Assembly: GCA_902727985.1 (NCBI GenBank)
Contig: CACVAY010000151.1
Coordinates: 1-42,629 of the forward strand
Direction of reading: 5' to 3'
Source: an uncultured Thiotrichaceae bacterium
Lineage (GTDB): Bacteria > Pseudomonadota > Gammaproteobacteria > Thiotrichales > Thiotrichaceae
Length of the DNA: 42,629 bases
Shown: positions 33,421 through 41,951 of the stretch, one piece after another
Layout of the letters: the number at the start of each line of letters is the position of its first letter
Position numbering within the stretch: the first letter of the stretch is position 1
Made by a program: the position numbers and the translations under genes
The notes under the pieces: generated by a model
Database searches by the model: none
What the model saw: the letters and a program-made list of their open reading frames with translations, nothing else
Told to the model about the DNA's origin: nothing

Positions 33421-34331
33421 CACGATACTTTTTTTCCTAATAGACTAACGCCGCCAACAACGAGTAACAGACCAATGAAGTGCGCCCATCCAAAAGGCTC
33501 ATTAAGCACAATAATGGCAATCAAGATGGTAAATAGTGGCCCCAATGTGCCGATGATACTCATTTTACTTGCACCAATTCGAGAAATAACTTCTGCCATA
33601 ATATAGCTAGGCAATACGGTGCTAAAAATAGCAAGCAAGAAAGCGTAAAGCCAAGCGTCCGTTTGGATCAATAAATTCCCAATATGATGGGTTAATAAGA
33701 AATGCACAAACACAAATCCCGTTGAAGCAAGCATGACAATACTGGTAAACATCCGGCTTCCGAATTTTTGAATGACGGGTTTACTGGATACCACATAGAT
33801 CGAATAACTCAGAGCAGACATCATTACCAAGGCAACACCAAGATGGGTATTGGCATTCCCGGCAAACGATTCTTGCGCATAGATCACCATAATTCCACTG
33901 TAAGTAAGGATCAATGCAGCAATGATGTAACGATTAATTACTTCCTTCAAAAACAACCAACCAAGTAGGGTTGTCATGATGGGATAGGTGTATAGCGTTA
34001 AACGCTCGAGTTGAGCCGTAATGTGATTTAAGCCTTCCATATCAAGAAATGACGAAAGGTAATAACCAATAAACCCAAGCAACAATATGCCGCCTAAAGG
34101 TTTGCCATTAGGTATGGGTTTTCCGAAGTTTTGATGCTTGAGAAGCCAGATTAGAATCGCCGCATAGATTGGCATTGCTATAAGCATGCGCAGTGTTAGT
34201 AACGTCACTGTGTCTATGCCCTTTGCGTAAGCGAGTTTGATGAAAATAGATTTCATCGCAAACAAGGCTGTACCAGCAACGGCTAAAACCAAGCCGACGC
34301 GTATTGATGATGCTTCTGATGTTTCCCGCAT
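33420..34331 (-). CDS. EamA/DMT-superfamily transporter
   Basis: Inner-membrane drug/metabolite transporter with ten predicted spans in two EamA repeats (about residues 5-140 and 150-295). Each repeat has the typical late-span pattern, for example LGPLFTILIAIIVLNEPFGW with the P-x-x..E motif near 265-290. The start ATG giving MRETSEASS was chosen over a TTG ten codons earlier because TGGAG lies six bases before the ATG. The protein is 303 residues. The substrate is unknown; amino acids, nucleobases or metabolites are known for relatives. Its leader (34332-34478) has unusual alternative pairings that involve the Shine-Dalgarno, so translation control by RNA structure is likely. Confidence 0.9.
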   Translation of the reverse strand: MRETSEASSIRVGLVLAVAGTALFAMKSIFIKLAYAKGIDTVTLLTLRMLIAMPIYAAILIWLLKHQNFGKPIPNGKPLGGILLLGFIGYYLSSFLDMEGLNHITAQLERLTLYTYPIMTTLLGWLFLKEVINRYIIAALILTYSGIMVIYAQESFAGNANTHLGVALVMMSALSYSIYVVSSKPVIQKFGSRMFTSIVMLASTGFVFVHFLLTHHIGNLLIQTDAWLYAFLLAIFSTVLPSYIMAEVISRIGASKMSIIGTLGPLFTILIAIIVLNEPFGWAHFIGLLLVVGGVSLLGKKVS

Positions 34332-34478
34332 GTGCTGCTCCAGAGAGGCTGCGGGATTCAAGGCTTAATCAGCTGTGGGAAGACCCCGCAGCTAATTAAG
34401 AAAAAGGAATAACTAACTGCTCCGCGTAGTGTCGAGGAGCAGCCAGAGTTTGGAAATGGTGGGTGAAAAAATATTCAT
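34332..34478 (-). promoter_or_regulatory. Structured leader of the EamA transporter with alternative pairing of the Shine-Dalgarno
   Basis: Read on the minus strand: GCTGCTCC (34443-34436) can pair with GGAGCAG (34423-34417) to give hairpin 1, or with GGAGCAGC (34341-34334), which includes the Shine-Dalgarno, to give 8 pairs. Between them lies a strong hairpin, CTTAATTAGCTG (34400-34389) with CAGCTGATTAAG (34375-34364), one G-U pair and a C-rich loop. An overlapping alternative is GCTGCGGG (34392-34385) with CCCGCAGC (34355-34348). The exclusive pairings look like a translation switch. All pairings are seen by eye; energies were not computed. The ligand or signal is unknown. Confidence 0.5.
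34413..34478 (-). CDS. Possible 21-codon leader peptide
   Basis: An ATG opens a 21-codon frame (start MNIFSPTIS, then KLWLLL, end DTTRSS) that ends in TAG right after the 3' arm of hairpin 1. A translating ribosome would cover that hairpin. It has one Trp and four Leu codons. No clear Shine-Dalgarno precedes it, and TACAAT (34493-34488) could be a -10 box placing the start of transcription almost at the ATG, so it might be leaderless. Weak evidence as a gene, but its position is suggestive. Confidence 0.3.
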   Translation of the reverse strand: MNIFSPTISKLWLLLDTTRSS

Positions 34479-34752
34479 AAGTGACCGATTGTACAATACT
34501 AACTATTAAGTTATCGCTTTTTTTGAGCATTTTTTTAAAGTTGAACCATACTTGGTTCATTAGTCGCTTTTTAAAGAACTAAGTAGTGAGGAAAAAATTA
34601 TTCTAATAAATCCTTACCTGCTTATTTTTTATAAGTAGCTTTTCGTTACAAATTAGTCCTTGAATTAGGAACTAAGGTAAACCATAGTTCGTTCAGGGTT
34701 GAGAGAATTGATCTTCGTCATTCTTTTGTTTTTCGAATGCTTGGGGTTAGAT
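34479..34752. other. Intergenic region between EamA leader and the APH-like gene
   Basis: About 270 AT-rich bases with no gene seen. It holds the dyad TGAACCA-tact-TGGTTCA (34542-34559), operator-like, and a smaller one, TCCT/AGGA around 34660. A GGGG before the ATG at 34753 is the ribosome-binding site of the next gene. Confidence 0.5.
34542..34559. repeat. Operator-like dyad TGAACCA/TGGTTCA
   Basis: Seven-base arms with a 4-base spacer, total 18 bases, in the divergent region between the EamA gene and the APH-like gene. Size and spacing fit a dimeric helix-turn-helix regulator. No such regulator is next to it. Confidence 0.35.
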
Positions 34753-36357
34753 ATGAGTAAAACAACACACAATTGTTGTAGCCTAAAGGAGGTTGCAACC
34801 TTATATGATGCGATGAAAAAACATGACTTCTATTCGCATAAGGTTTCAAATATCCGTGTTATATCAACGCGCTCATCTCATATTTTTTTGACAGGTTCGT
34901 ACGCTTACAAAATCAAAAGAAACCTGAATCATCCTCAATGCAATTACCAAACTCTAGAAAAGCGTAAAGCATACTGTGTGAAAGAATGTATCATTAACAG
35001 AAGGCACTCCTCAGGGCTCTATGTTGATGTGTTACCTATTGCTTTTAAAGATGGACAATATTCATTACTTGAGAGGGGTAGTACATTTAATCCGCAAGAC
35101 GTTGTTGAATATGCCGTTAAAATGCGTCAATTTAATCAGGCCCTTATTTTTGATGAGCTGATAAGGAAGGGGCGGTTATTACCTGAAAAAGTGGACGAGC
35201 TTGCTTTAGAGGTCGCCAAACTTCACCAGCATCATTCATCTTCTATTATTGCCCCTGTTCGTCTTAAAAAATCTGATCTTCAGGAAGTTATCCAACCGCT
35301 GACTGAGATTTTTGATGCCATAAAACATGCCCATCAATTGTCAGGCTTTTCATTGCCAGCACAACTGACGTATCTTGAAAACTGGGTGAGCAATGAATGG
35401 CAACAACTCAGAGGCACCTTTTTACAGCGTAAAAAAGAAGGCTTTGTTCGCCATTGCCATGGCAATTTACACTTGAGAAAGGCTGTGCTTATCAAGCGTA
35501 AAGCGGTTATTTTTGATGCAGTTGAACATGATGAAAAACAACGCTTTATTGATGTAGCGAGTGATATTGCCTGCGCGATGATGGATTTTGAGAGACATCA
35601 TCAGGAGCAATTGTCACAACGTTTCTTAAATACCTATCTTATTGAAACAGGCGATTATGGCCTCTTGAAAGTACTGAGTTTCTATAAAGTTTATCGAGCG
35701 TTGCAACGGGTGAAAGTTGCTTCAATTAAACACTCGAGTAGTATGCATGAAGAACAGCGAAATCAGCATCTATGCGATATAGAAACGTATACGGACTTGG
35801 CGGATGCCTATACAGGAGAGCATCGTCAAGGGTCGTTGATTCTTTCTCATGGAAGTTTGCGTGAAGGCAATGACTGTATTCAGCAAATAGCCAATTCATT
35901 GAGAATGGTTCATGTGCGAGGAGATGCTGAAACGATTCGTTTACAGTGTGATAACAATACACATCAGGCCCCCGGCGCTCTAGGTGCGTCACAAATCACG
36001 CATCAATTGCAAAAACGTTTATTTGATATGGCACAAATTGCCTTAGCAGCGGGTTATTATGTCATTGTTGATGTGCAATCTTTGAATACAAAAGTCAGGG
36101 ATAAATTCGTCGAAATGGCAATTGCTCACCGAGCACCGTTTCTCATTTTGAATTTCCAAAACGACCAAATGAAGCTCAGAGCACTGGTGAGAGAAGCGAT
36201 TAGTGCTGAATCGAACGTGGTGCATATCAAATCCTCAGAGTTATTTAAGGATGTTGTTGAATCAGATATCTTGGTAAACAATTACCCCATTCTCAATATC
36301 ACCGATGAGTCGGCGCTACCTTTGGGGAAGATTGAACAATGGTTAGATAATCACTAA
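34753..36357 (+). CDS. APH-like/P-loop fusion protein lacking catalytic residues
   Basis: Resembles the bacterial fusions of an aminoglycoside-phosphotransferase-like domain (residues about 25-330) with a P-loop ATPase (about 360-534). Family landmarks kept are FLTGSYAYKIKR, TLEKRKAYCV, LYVDVLPIAF and FYKVYRAL. In members I know, the catalytic loop reads HGDLHLRN. Here it is HGNLHLRK (236-243), so the catalytic Asp is Asn and the metal-binding Asn is Lys. The P-loop, normally G-x4-G-K-S, reads GSLREGND (Lys replaced by Asn). Both sites are therefore probably dead, which makes this a candidate pseudo-enzyme or scaffold. The start ATG was chosen over a TTG 18 codons earlier because GGGG lies before it. 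The frame is intact for 534 residues, so it is not a simple decaying gene. Confidence 0.8.
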   Translation: MSKTTHNCCSLKEVATLYDAMKKHDFYSHKVSNIRVISTRSSHIFLTGSYAYKIKRNLNHPQCNYQTLEKRKAYCVKECIINRRHSSGLYVDVLPIAFKDGQYSLLERGSTFNPQDVVEYAVKMRQFNQALIFDELIRKGRLLPEKVDELALEVAKLHQHHSSSIIAPVRLKKSDLQEVIQPLTEIFDAIKHAHQLSGFSLPAQLTYLENWVSNEWQQLRGTFLQRKKEGFVRHCHGNLHLRKAVLIKRKAVIFDAVEHDEKQRFIDVASDIACAMMDFERHHQEQLSQRFLNTYLIETGDYGLLKVLSFYKVYRALQRVKVASIKHSSSMHEEQRNQHLCDIETYTDLADAYTGEHRQGSLILSHGSLREGNDCIQQIANSLRMVHVRGDAETIRLQCDNNTHQAPGALGASQITHQLQKRLFDMAQIALAAGYYVIVDVQSLNTKVRDKFVEMAIAHRAPFLILNFQNDQMKLRALVREAISAESNVVHIKSSELFKDVVESDILVNNYPILNITDESALPLGKIEQWLDNH

Positions 36358-36391
36358 AGGTCTTGCTGTTCGTCATATCCTCATCTTTAAA

Positions 36392-36427
36392 AAGTACTCA
36401 TACTTCTATGAGTGCTTAGCAATTTTT
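36392..36427 (+). terminator. Hairpin terminator after the APH-like gene
   Basis: AAGTACTCAT pairs with ATGAGTGCTT (one G-U) over a 6-base loop, then AGCAATTTTT. It ends 45 bases before the cobO start and so separates the two genes. Confidence 0.55.
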
Positions 36428-36471
36428 GTATTTACGTTTATGCTTGCGTTTCTATTTAACGAGATTTCCCT

Positions 36472-37074
36472 ATGTCAGAAGAAAAAGATTTGCGCCATAA
36501 AAAACGCATGGAACGTAAGAAAGCCCTTATTGATGCTTCAATAGCACGAGCAGACAAAGAAAAAGGGTTGTTACTCGTGCTGACGGGCAATGGTAAAGGT
36601 AAGTCTAGTTCTGCTTTTGGCATGGTTGGGCGTGCCTTAGGACATGGTATGAAAGTCGGTGTTTGTCAATTTATCAAGAGCCGCACGGATACGGGCGAAG
36701 AGGCATTTTATGGTAAGGATCCAAAGGTAGACTGGCACGTGTTAGGTGATGGCTTTACATGGGATACCCAAGATAGGCAACAGGATATAGAAACATCTGA
36801 ACAAGGGTGGAATGTCGCAAAATCCATGTTGAAAAACGCCTGTTATGACTTAGTGATTCTTGATGAGCTAACGTATCTGATGAGCTACGATTATCTGGAT
36901 AGTGATAGGGTTTTAGATGACATCTTAGCTCGGCCTGATATGCAGCATGTGGTGGTGACAGGGCGAAATGCGAGTGAGCAACTTAAAGAGCTTGCTGATA
37001 CCGTATCGGAGATTGCTGATGTAAAACATGCATATCAGGATGGCATTCAAGCGCAGAAAGGGATCGACCTGTGA
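36472..37074 (+). CDS. cobO: Cob(I)yrinic acid a,c-diamide adenosyltransferase
   Basis: CobO/BtuR/CobA-type ATP:corrinoid adenosyltransferase that makes adenosylcobalamin forms in the cytoplasm. It has the P-loop variant TGNGKGKSS (residues 38-46), typical of the family, followed by AFGMVGRALGHGMKVGVCQF (quoted in part) and, near residue 127, LVILDELTYLMSYDYL. The N-terminus is a short Lys-rich helix as in CobA. At 200 residues it matches. No cobalamin riboswitch can be fitted into the 114 bases upstream, and no other cobalamin gene is nearby; this points to salvage or to a scattered pathway. Confidence 0.94.
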   Translation: MSEEKDLRHKKRMERKKALIDASIARADKEKGLLLVLTGNGKGKSSSAFGMVGRALGHGMKVGVCQFIKSRTDTGEEAFYGKDPKVDWHVLGDGFTWDTQDRQQDIETSEQGWNVAKSMLKNACYDLVILDELTYLMSYDYLDSDRVLDDILARPDMQHVVVTGRNASEQLKELADTVSEIADVKHAYQDGIQAQKGIDL

Positions 37075-37079
37075 TGTAT

Positions 37080-37124
37080 TTTGCTTTGTAAAAGTAGGTA
37101 ATGTCATTCGCTTTTTACAGCAAA
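37080..37124 (+). terminator. Possible hairpin after cobO
   Basis: TTTGCTTTGTAAAAG can pair with CTTTTTACAGCAAA with one bulge, directly after the cobO stop. There is no T-run. Downstream, TATAAT at 37203-37208 is a possible -10 for the efflux genes, without a clear -35. Confidence 0.35.
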
Positions 37125-37318
37125 TATTAGGAAAATTATTGATTCACAGCTTGAGTCGGAAATTTGCTCATAGGGATAAAAAATAACCAATGAGAATTTG
37201 TCTATAATCAATTCAATATGCTTTCAAAGGCCGTAATCTAGCCTTGGCAGTGTATATGGCATTTCACCACTGTGTATTCTTCCAATCATAATTTCAGCAC
37301 CAGAACTAAAGGCACATC

Positions 37319-38683
37319 ATGAAAAAAATCTTCAAAAATCTAGCGGCATTTCTTGTAATGATCGCGATAGGTGTCGCTGTTTTTATGATGATGCAAAAGA
37401 ATAAGACACCCGTCGAGCATACGGATGAGCAATTACCTGCCAAACCCGTAGAAGTATTGACTGTAAAGCGAGAGCCGTTTAGGGCTCATGTTACGGGATA
37501 CGGAAATGTTGAACCTGCTATCGTGTTGCGTGGTAAAGCAGAAGTCAGCGGAAAAGTAAGCTATGTGCATCCTGAGCTGGAAGCAGGTGGGAGCATTCCT
37601 AAAGGTGCGGTGGTGCTGAAGATTGATCCAGAAGATTATGAAGTATCGCTTAAGCAAACACAGGCAGATCTTGCTTCTAGCAAATCGCAGTTAGATCAGC
37701 TAAAGCAGGAAGAGCAATCAACACGGCGCTCTTTGGCGCTTGCGCAACAAAATTTACGATTAGGTGAAAAAGAATTAGAACGGACTCGGGGTATTTGGGA
37801 GAAGCGCCTCATTGCACGTTCTACCTTGGATGCAGAAGAACAAAAGGTGATTCAACTGAAACAGTCTGTCAGTGATTTGCAAGGTCAGTTGAATACTTAT
37901 GCCAGCCGTAAAAGCAGTGCCAGTGCGCAACTCACAAGAAGTTCTCAGCAAGTAAAAGGACAAACCACAACCCTGGGGCGTACCGAAATCACTATGCCTT
38001 TTGATGCACGAATTAGTTCAGCGAGTGCAGAAAAGGGGGAGTTTGTATCAACAGGAACGACCGTTTTTGAGGCTACCAGTATTGATGGCGTAGAAATATC
38101 GGCAGAAATTCCTTTGCCACACATGCGAACATTATTCGCGGCCATGCGGGGACAAAATATCGATATTAGTCCGAGTAATTTAAAGTCTTCACTGGCCAGT
38201 TTAGGCTTGGAAGCAAAAGTTCGTTTGGTCGATGAAAATATTCCTAAAGCTATTTGGGAGGCGCGAGTGGCGCGTTTTGGAGAATCGGTTGATCCCACGA
38301 AACGAACCTTGGGAGTGGTGGTTGCCGTTGATAAACCCTATGAAAATATTGTGCTGGGTGAGCGTCCACCTTTATTGAAGGGTATGTTTGTATCCGTTGA
38401 GCTATTTGCTCCTGAAAGCCAAGCCTTGGTTATTCCACGCAAAGCTCTGCACCAAGGCCGAGTTTATCTTGTGAACCAACAGCAACAATTGGAAATTCGC
38501 GAGGTAAAGATTCTTACTCAACAAGGGAATCAGGCTGTTATTGCCGCAGGGCTTGAAGAGGGTGAAAAAGTGATTGTTAACGACCTCATTCCTGTCATTC
38601 CCGGGATGTTGTTGGCGCCCATTGAGAATGGCAAACTGCTGGTTAAAGCCGAGCAAAGTAGTAAAGAACAGGAAGCAGAATAA
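37319..38683 (+). CDS. RND efflux periplasmic adaptor (MFP) subunit
   Basis: Membrane-fusion protein linking an RND pump to an outer-membrane channel. It has an N-terminal anchor (about residues 6-25) and no lipobox Cys. The beta-barrel/lipoyl half is around VLTVKREPFRAHVTGYGNVEP and GKVSYVHPELEAGGSI (both quoted in part; about 46-95). An alpha-helical hairpin at about 115-215 is rich in Gln/Glu/Leu (LDQLKQEEQSTRRSLALAQQ). The second lipoyl half has TEITMPFDARISS. At 454 residues it is longer than AcrA by some 55. Its stop overlaps the pump start by one base (TAATG). No outer-membrane channel is in the window. Confidence 0.9.
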   Translation: MKKIFKNLAAFLVMIAIGVAVFMMMQKNKTPVEHTDEQLPAKPVEVLTVKREPFRAHVTGYGNVEPAIVLRGKAEVSGKVSYVHPELEAGGSIPKGAVVLKIDPEDYEVSLKQTQADLASSKSQLDQLKQEEQSTRRSLALAQQNLRLGEKELERTRGIWEKRLIARSTLDAEEQKVIQLKQSVSDLQGQLNTYASRKSSASAQLTRSSQQVKGQTTTLGRTEITMPFDARISSASAEKGEFVSTGTTVFEATSIDGVEISAEIPLPHMRTLFAAMRGQNIDISPSNLKSSLASLGLEAKVRLVDENIPKAIWEARVARFGESVDPTKRTLGVVVAVDKPYENIVLGERPPLLKGMFVSVELFAPESQALVIPRKALHQGRVYLVNQQQQLEIREVKILTQQGNQAVIAAGLEEGEKVIVNDLIPVIPGMLLAPIENGKLLVKAEQSSKEQEAE

Positions 38684-41600
38684 TGAGCGGTATGATTCGT
38701 TATTTTGCCGCTCATCCAACGGCCGCAAATATTCTCATGGTCGCGATTATCTTGTTGGGTTTTACGTCGCTTTCTGGTTTGAATAAGGAAACCTTTCCAC
38801 AGCTAAAAGCCGATAAAGTCAGTGTTAGCGTACCCTTCCCAGGTGCAAGCCCTTCTGAGGTTGAAGAGGGGATTTGTAATCGTCTCGAAGATGCTACCGA
38901 TGGCATTAGCTTCCTAGAAGAACAACAATGTGCCGCACAAGAAAGTGTTGGCTCAATGACGTTGGTCATGGAGGAAGGCGGGGACATCGCTCAGTTCAAA
39001 GATGATGTGCAATCTGCTGTTGATGCGATTATCGATTTCCCCGAAGGAACGGAGGATGTCACGGTTAAAGAGTTAGGGCGTATTGATGCGGTGCTGAGTA
39101 TGGCCATTACTGCGGATCTTACGCAGCCTGAGCTGAAGGCGTTGGCCGAATATTATCGAACAAAATTGTTAGCACTGCCCAATGTGCCGATTGTTGAGGT
39201 AACCGGCTTTTCTCAGCATGAATACAGTATTTTAGTTAAGCCAGAAGCGTTGCAGCAATACCAATTAAGTATTCAGGATATTGCCAACCTGATTAAATCA
39301 CAGGCTTTGGATTCTCCTGCAGGTGTATTGGAAACCGATGATCGCTCCTACCAGATTCGTTTCGAAAATCAGCGCCGTAGTCCTGAAGAGTTAGCTGACC
39401 TTGAGGTACTGAATAGCGCTAAAGGTGGCATCATTCGTTTGGGGGATATTGCAACGATTCGTGATGAATTTGAAGTCGCCGAAAAACGGACTGAGTTAAA
39501 TGGTCAGCCAGCAGCCTTGTTGTTAGTCAGCAAGAACAAAACAGATGACACCTTAAAAGTGTATTACGAAGTCAAAGACTTTGTTGATGCTGAGAATGCC
39601 AAACTACCCGAGAGCACCCGTCTGCATATCACACAAGATGCGGCCTCGATTGTCGAAGATCGTCTCAATCTATTGTTGCGAAATGGCTGGCAAGGTTTGG
39701 CGCTGGCAACATTGGCCTTGTTCCTGTTCTTTTCATGGCGTTATACCTTCTGGGTAGCTTTGGGCTTGCCTATTTCCTTCTTGGGCGGCTTAGTTATCAT
39801 GAGCGCTCTAGGCGTCACGATCAATATGATTTCCATGGTTGCCTTACTGATGGCGATCGGTATTTTAATGGATGATGCCATCGTCTTATCAGAAAGTATC
39901 GAGAGTGAGCACCGTAAAGGGAAACCGCCCTTACAAGCCGCTTTGGATGGAACCAAACAGGTGGCACGTGGCATTATTGCTTCATTCACTACCTCTGCTA
40001 TCTTATTCGGTAGCTTGTTATTCTTAAAAGGGGAAATGGGACAGATTATGGGAGTACTCCCTATTGTTCTGCTCTCTGTTTTAACCGTGAGTTTGATCGA
40101 AGCTTTCTTGGTATTGCCTCATCATCTGAAGCATTCCTTAGAAGCGCATCACGAAAAAGAGCGGGCTGGCTGGCGTAAAAAATTGGACGCGGGATTCGCA
40201 AACCTAACGGATAAAGTCGGTAATTTAGCAAATTTTGCCATTCGTCTGCGTTACTTCACAGTGGGAGGAGCGATTGCCTTATTTATTATCTCCATCAGCC
40301 TCATGGCATCAGGTGTGGTTAAATTTAAAGGCTTTCCAAGCATAGAAGGTAACCGCTTGGAAGCACGCGTATTATTACCGCAAGGCACGCCGTTTGAGCG
40401 TACCCAAGCAGTCATCAAGATTTTGCAAGCCAGTCTTGAGAAGACGGTTAAAGACATGCCGCCTGAGCCTGAAGGTAAATTGGTTAAGAACCTACAGGTC
40501 TCCTATAACACGAATGCCGATGCCAATGAGTCCGGCTCGCATTTAGCGACCATTTCATTAGATTTGCTGGATGCAGAAACCCGCTCAACATCATTGGTTG
40601 AGTTACAGAGGCGTTGGCGTGAGAATACGCCGATTATTAGCGATGCAATCAGTATTCAATTCAAAGAACCGGCTTTTGGTCCTGCGGGTCAAGCTATCTC
40701 AATTCGTTTACAGGGTGATAATTTAGAGCAATTGTCTGAAGCCTCGTGGGAACTCCAAGATTGGCTGAAACGTTATACGGGCGTTTCGAATATCATGGAT
40801 GACCTTCGTCCTGGTAAGCCTCAGTTCCGCATTAGTTTACTACCTGGTGCTTTAGGTTCAGACATGGATGCGCAACAATTATCCTCACAATTGCGAGCAG
40901 CCTATCAAGGCGTCAAAGTTAGCGATGTCTACCAAGGGCGTGAGTCTTACGAGATTAATGTAAAACTTGATAGCGCACCTGAAAGAGCATTGACAGATTT
41001 CGAACACCTCATTATCTTTTCGAAAAAGGGTGAGGCGATTCCCTTGAACGCGATTGCACGGATTACGGAAGACCGAGAATATTCACGGGTATTACGCATT
41101 AATCACCAACGTACTGTTACGGTTTCGGGTGATGTTGATTCTGAGATTGGGAATACGGCACAAATTATTGGCGATACGCAGGAACGCTTTCTCCCAAAAT
41201 TGGAGGAAAAATATCCTACGTTACAGATTAGTTTAGAAGGAGAAGTCAAAGGTGATGCGGAAACTAGTGGCTCAGTACTGACAGGTTTCTTGCTGGGAAT
41301 CATCGGCGTCTACTTGTTGCTGAGCCTGCAATTCCAGAACTATCGCGAACCCTTTGTGGTATTGCTCAATATCCCGCTGGCGCTGATTGGCGTTATTTGG
41401 GGACATCTCCTCATGGGCTTGGATATGAGCTTGCCGAGTATGATTGGCTTTGTTGCTCTGGCAGGTGTTGTGGTTAATGACTCCATCCTCCTGGTTGAGT
41501 TCGTGAAGAAACGAAGTGCCGAGGGGATGACTTTGCACGATGCAGCAGCACAAGCGGTAAAAGATCGTTTCAGAGCGGTCTTTCTAACCACAGTGACAAC

Positions 41601-41817
41601 CGTAGCAGGGATGTTGCCATTGCTTTCTGAAACCAGTTTGCAGGCGCAAATCCTCATCCCATTAGTGACGAGCGTGGCATTCGGTATGATGGCTGCAACC
41701 TTGTTTTTGTTGTTGGTACTGCCAGCGTCTTATGCGATTCTTGAAGACTTTGGCTTCACTGAACTGGCTGAATTAGATGATACTGATGAAGTAAAGCAAG
41801 CAATGCATTCGGCTTAA
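38683..41817 (+). CDS. RND-family efflux permease
   Basis: Twelve-span proton-driven exporter of the AcrB/HAE-1 type (1044 residues). TM1 is at about 14-31. The large periplasmic loops are at about 32-330 and 555-860. TM4 has GILMDDAIVLSESIESEH, with the Asp pair of the proton relay at about 400. The C-terminal repeat has GFVALAGVVVNDSILLVEF (about 925) and FLTTVTTVAGMLPL. The first periplasmic loop has PFPGASPSEVEEGICNRLEDA, common in the subgroup often annotated as efflux RND transporters with unknown substrate. Translationally coupled to the adaptor. Substrate cannot be inferred. Confidence 0.95.
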   Translation: MSGMIRYFAAHPTAANILMVAIILLGFTSLSGLNKETFPQLKADKVSVSVPFPGASPSEVEEGICNRLEDATDGISFLEEQQCAAQESVGSMTLVMEEGGDIAQFKDDVQSAVDAIIDFPEGTEDVTVKELGRIDAVLSMAITADLTQPELKALAEYYRTKLLALPNVPIVEVTGFSQHEYSILVKPEALQQYQLSIQDIANLIKSQALDSPAGVLETDDRSYQIRFENQRRSPEELADLEVLNSAKGGIIRLGDIATIRDEFEVAEKRTELNGQPAALLLVSKNKTDDTLKVYYEVKDFVDAENAKLPESTRLHITQDAASIVEDRLNLLLRNGWQGLALATLALFLFFSWRYTFWVALGLPISFLGGLVIMSALGVTINMISMVALLMAIGILMDDAIVLSESIESEHRKGKPPLQAALDGTKQVARGIIASFTTSAILFGSLLFLKGEMGQIMGVLPIVLLSVLTVSLIEAFLVLPHHLKHSLEAHHEKERAGWRKKLDAGFANLTDKVGNLANFAIRLRYFTVGGAIALFIISISLMASGVVKFKGFPSIEGNRLEARVLLPQGTPFERTQAVIKILQASLEKTVKDMPPEPEGKLVKNLQVSYNTNADANESGSHLATISLDLLDAETRSTSLVELQRRWRENTPIISDAISIQFKEPAFGPAGQAISIRLQGDNLEQLSEASWELQDWLKRYTGVSNIMDDLRPGKPQFRISLLPGALGSDMDAQQLSSQLRAAYQGVKVSDVYQGRESYEINVKLDSAPERALTDFEHLIIFSKKGEAIPLNAIARITEDREYSRVLRINHQRTVTVSGDVDSEIGNTAQIIGDTQERFLPKLEEKYPTLQISLEGEVKGDAETSGSVLTGFLLGIIGVYLLLSLQFQNYREPFVVLLNIPLALIGVIWGHLLMGLDMSLPSMIGFVALAGVVVNDSILLVEFVKKRSAEGMTLHDAAAQAVKDRFRAVFLTTVTTVAGMLPLLSETSLQAQILIPLVTSVAFGMMAATLFLLLVLPASYAILEDFGFTELAELDDTDEVKQAMHSA

Positions 41818-41951
41818 TTATCAGTAAATCATAGGTGCCGAAACTTCAGACCCGCACGGAGCGAGTTGCAAAACAAAGAATAGATATCGTTGGAAATGAC
41901 AACCCGCAGCGAAAACCTCTTCACGGTACGCTGGACGCTCAAGGAGCAAGC

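Noticed and set aside
36358-36471. Possible cobalamin riboswitch before cobO
   Set aside because: Only 114 bases, mostly a terminator hairpin; no B12-box-like sequence seen.
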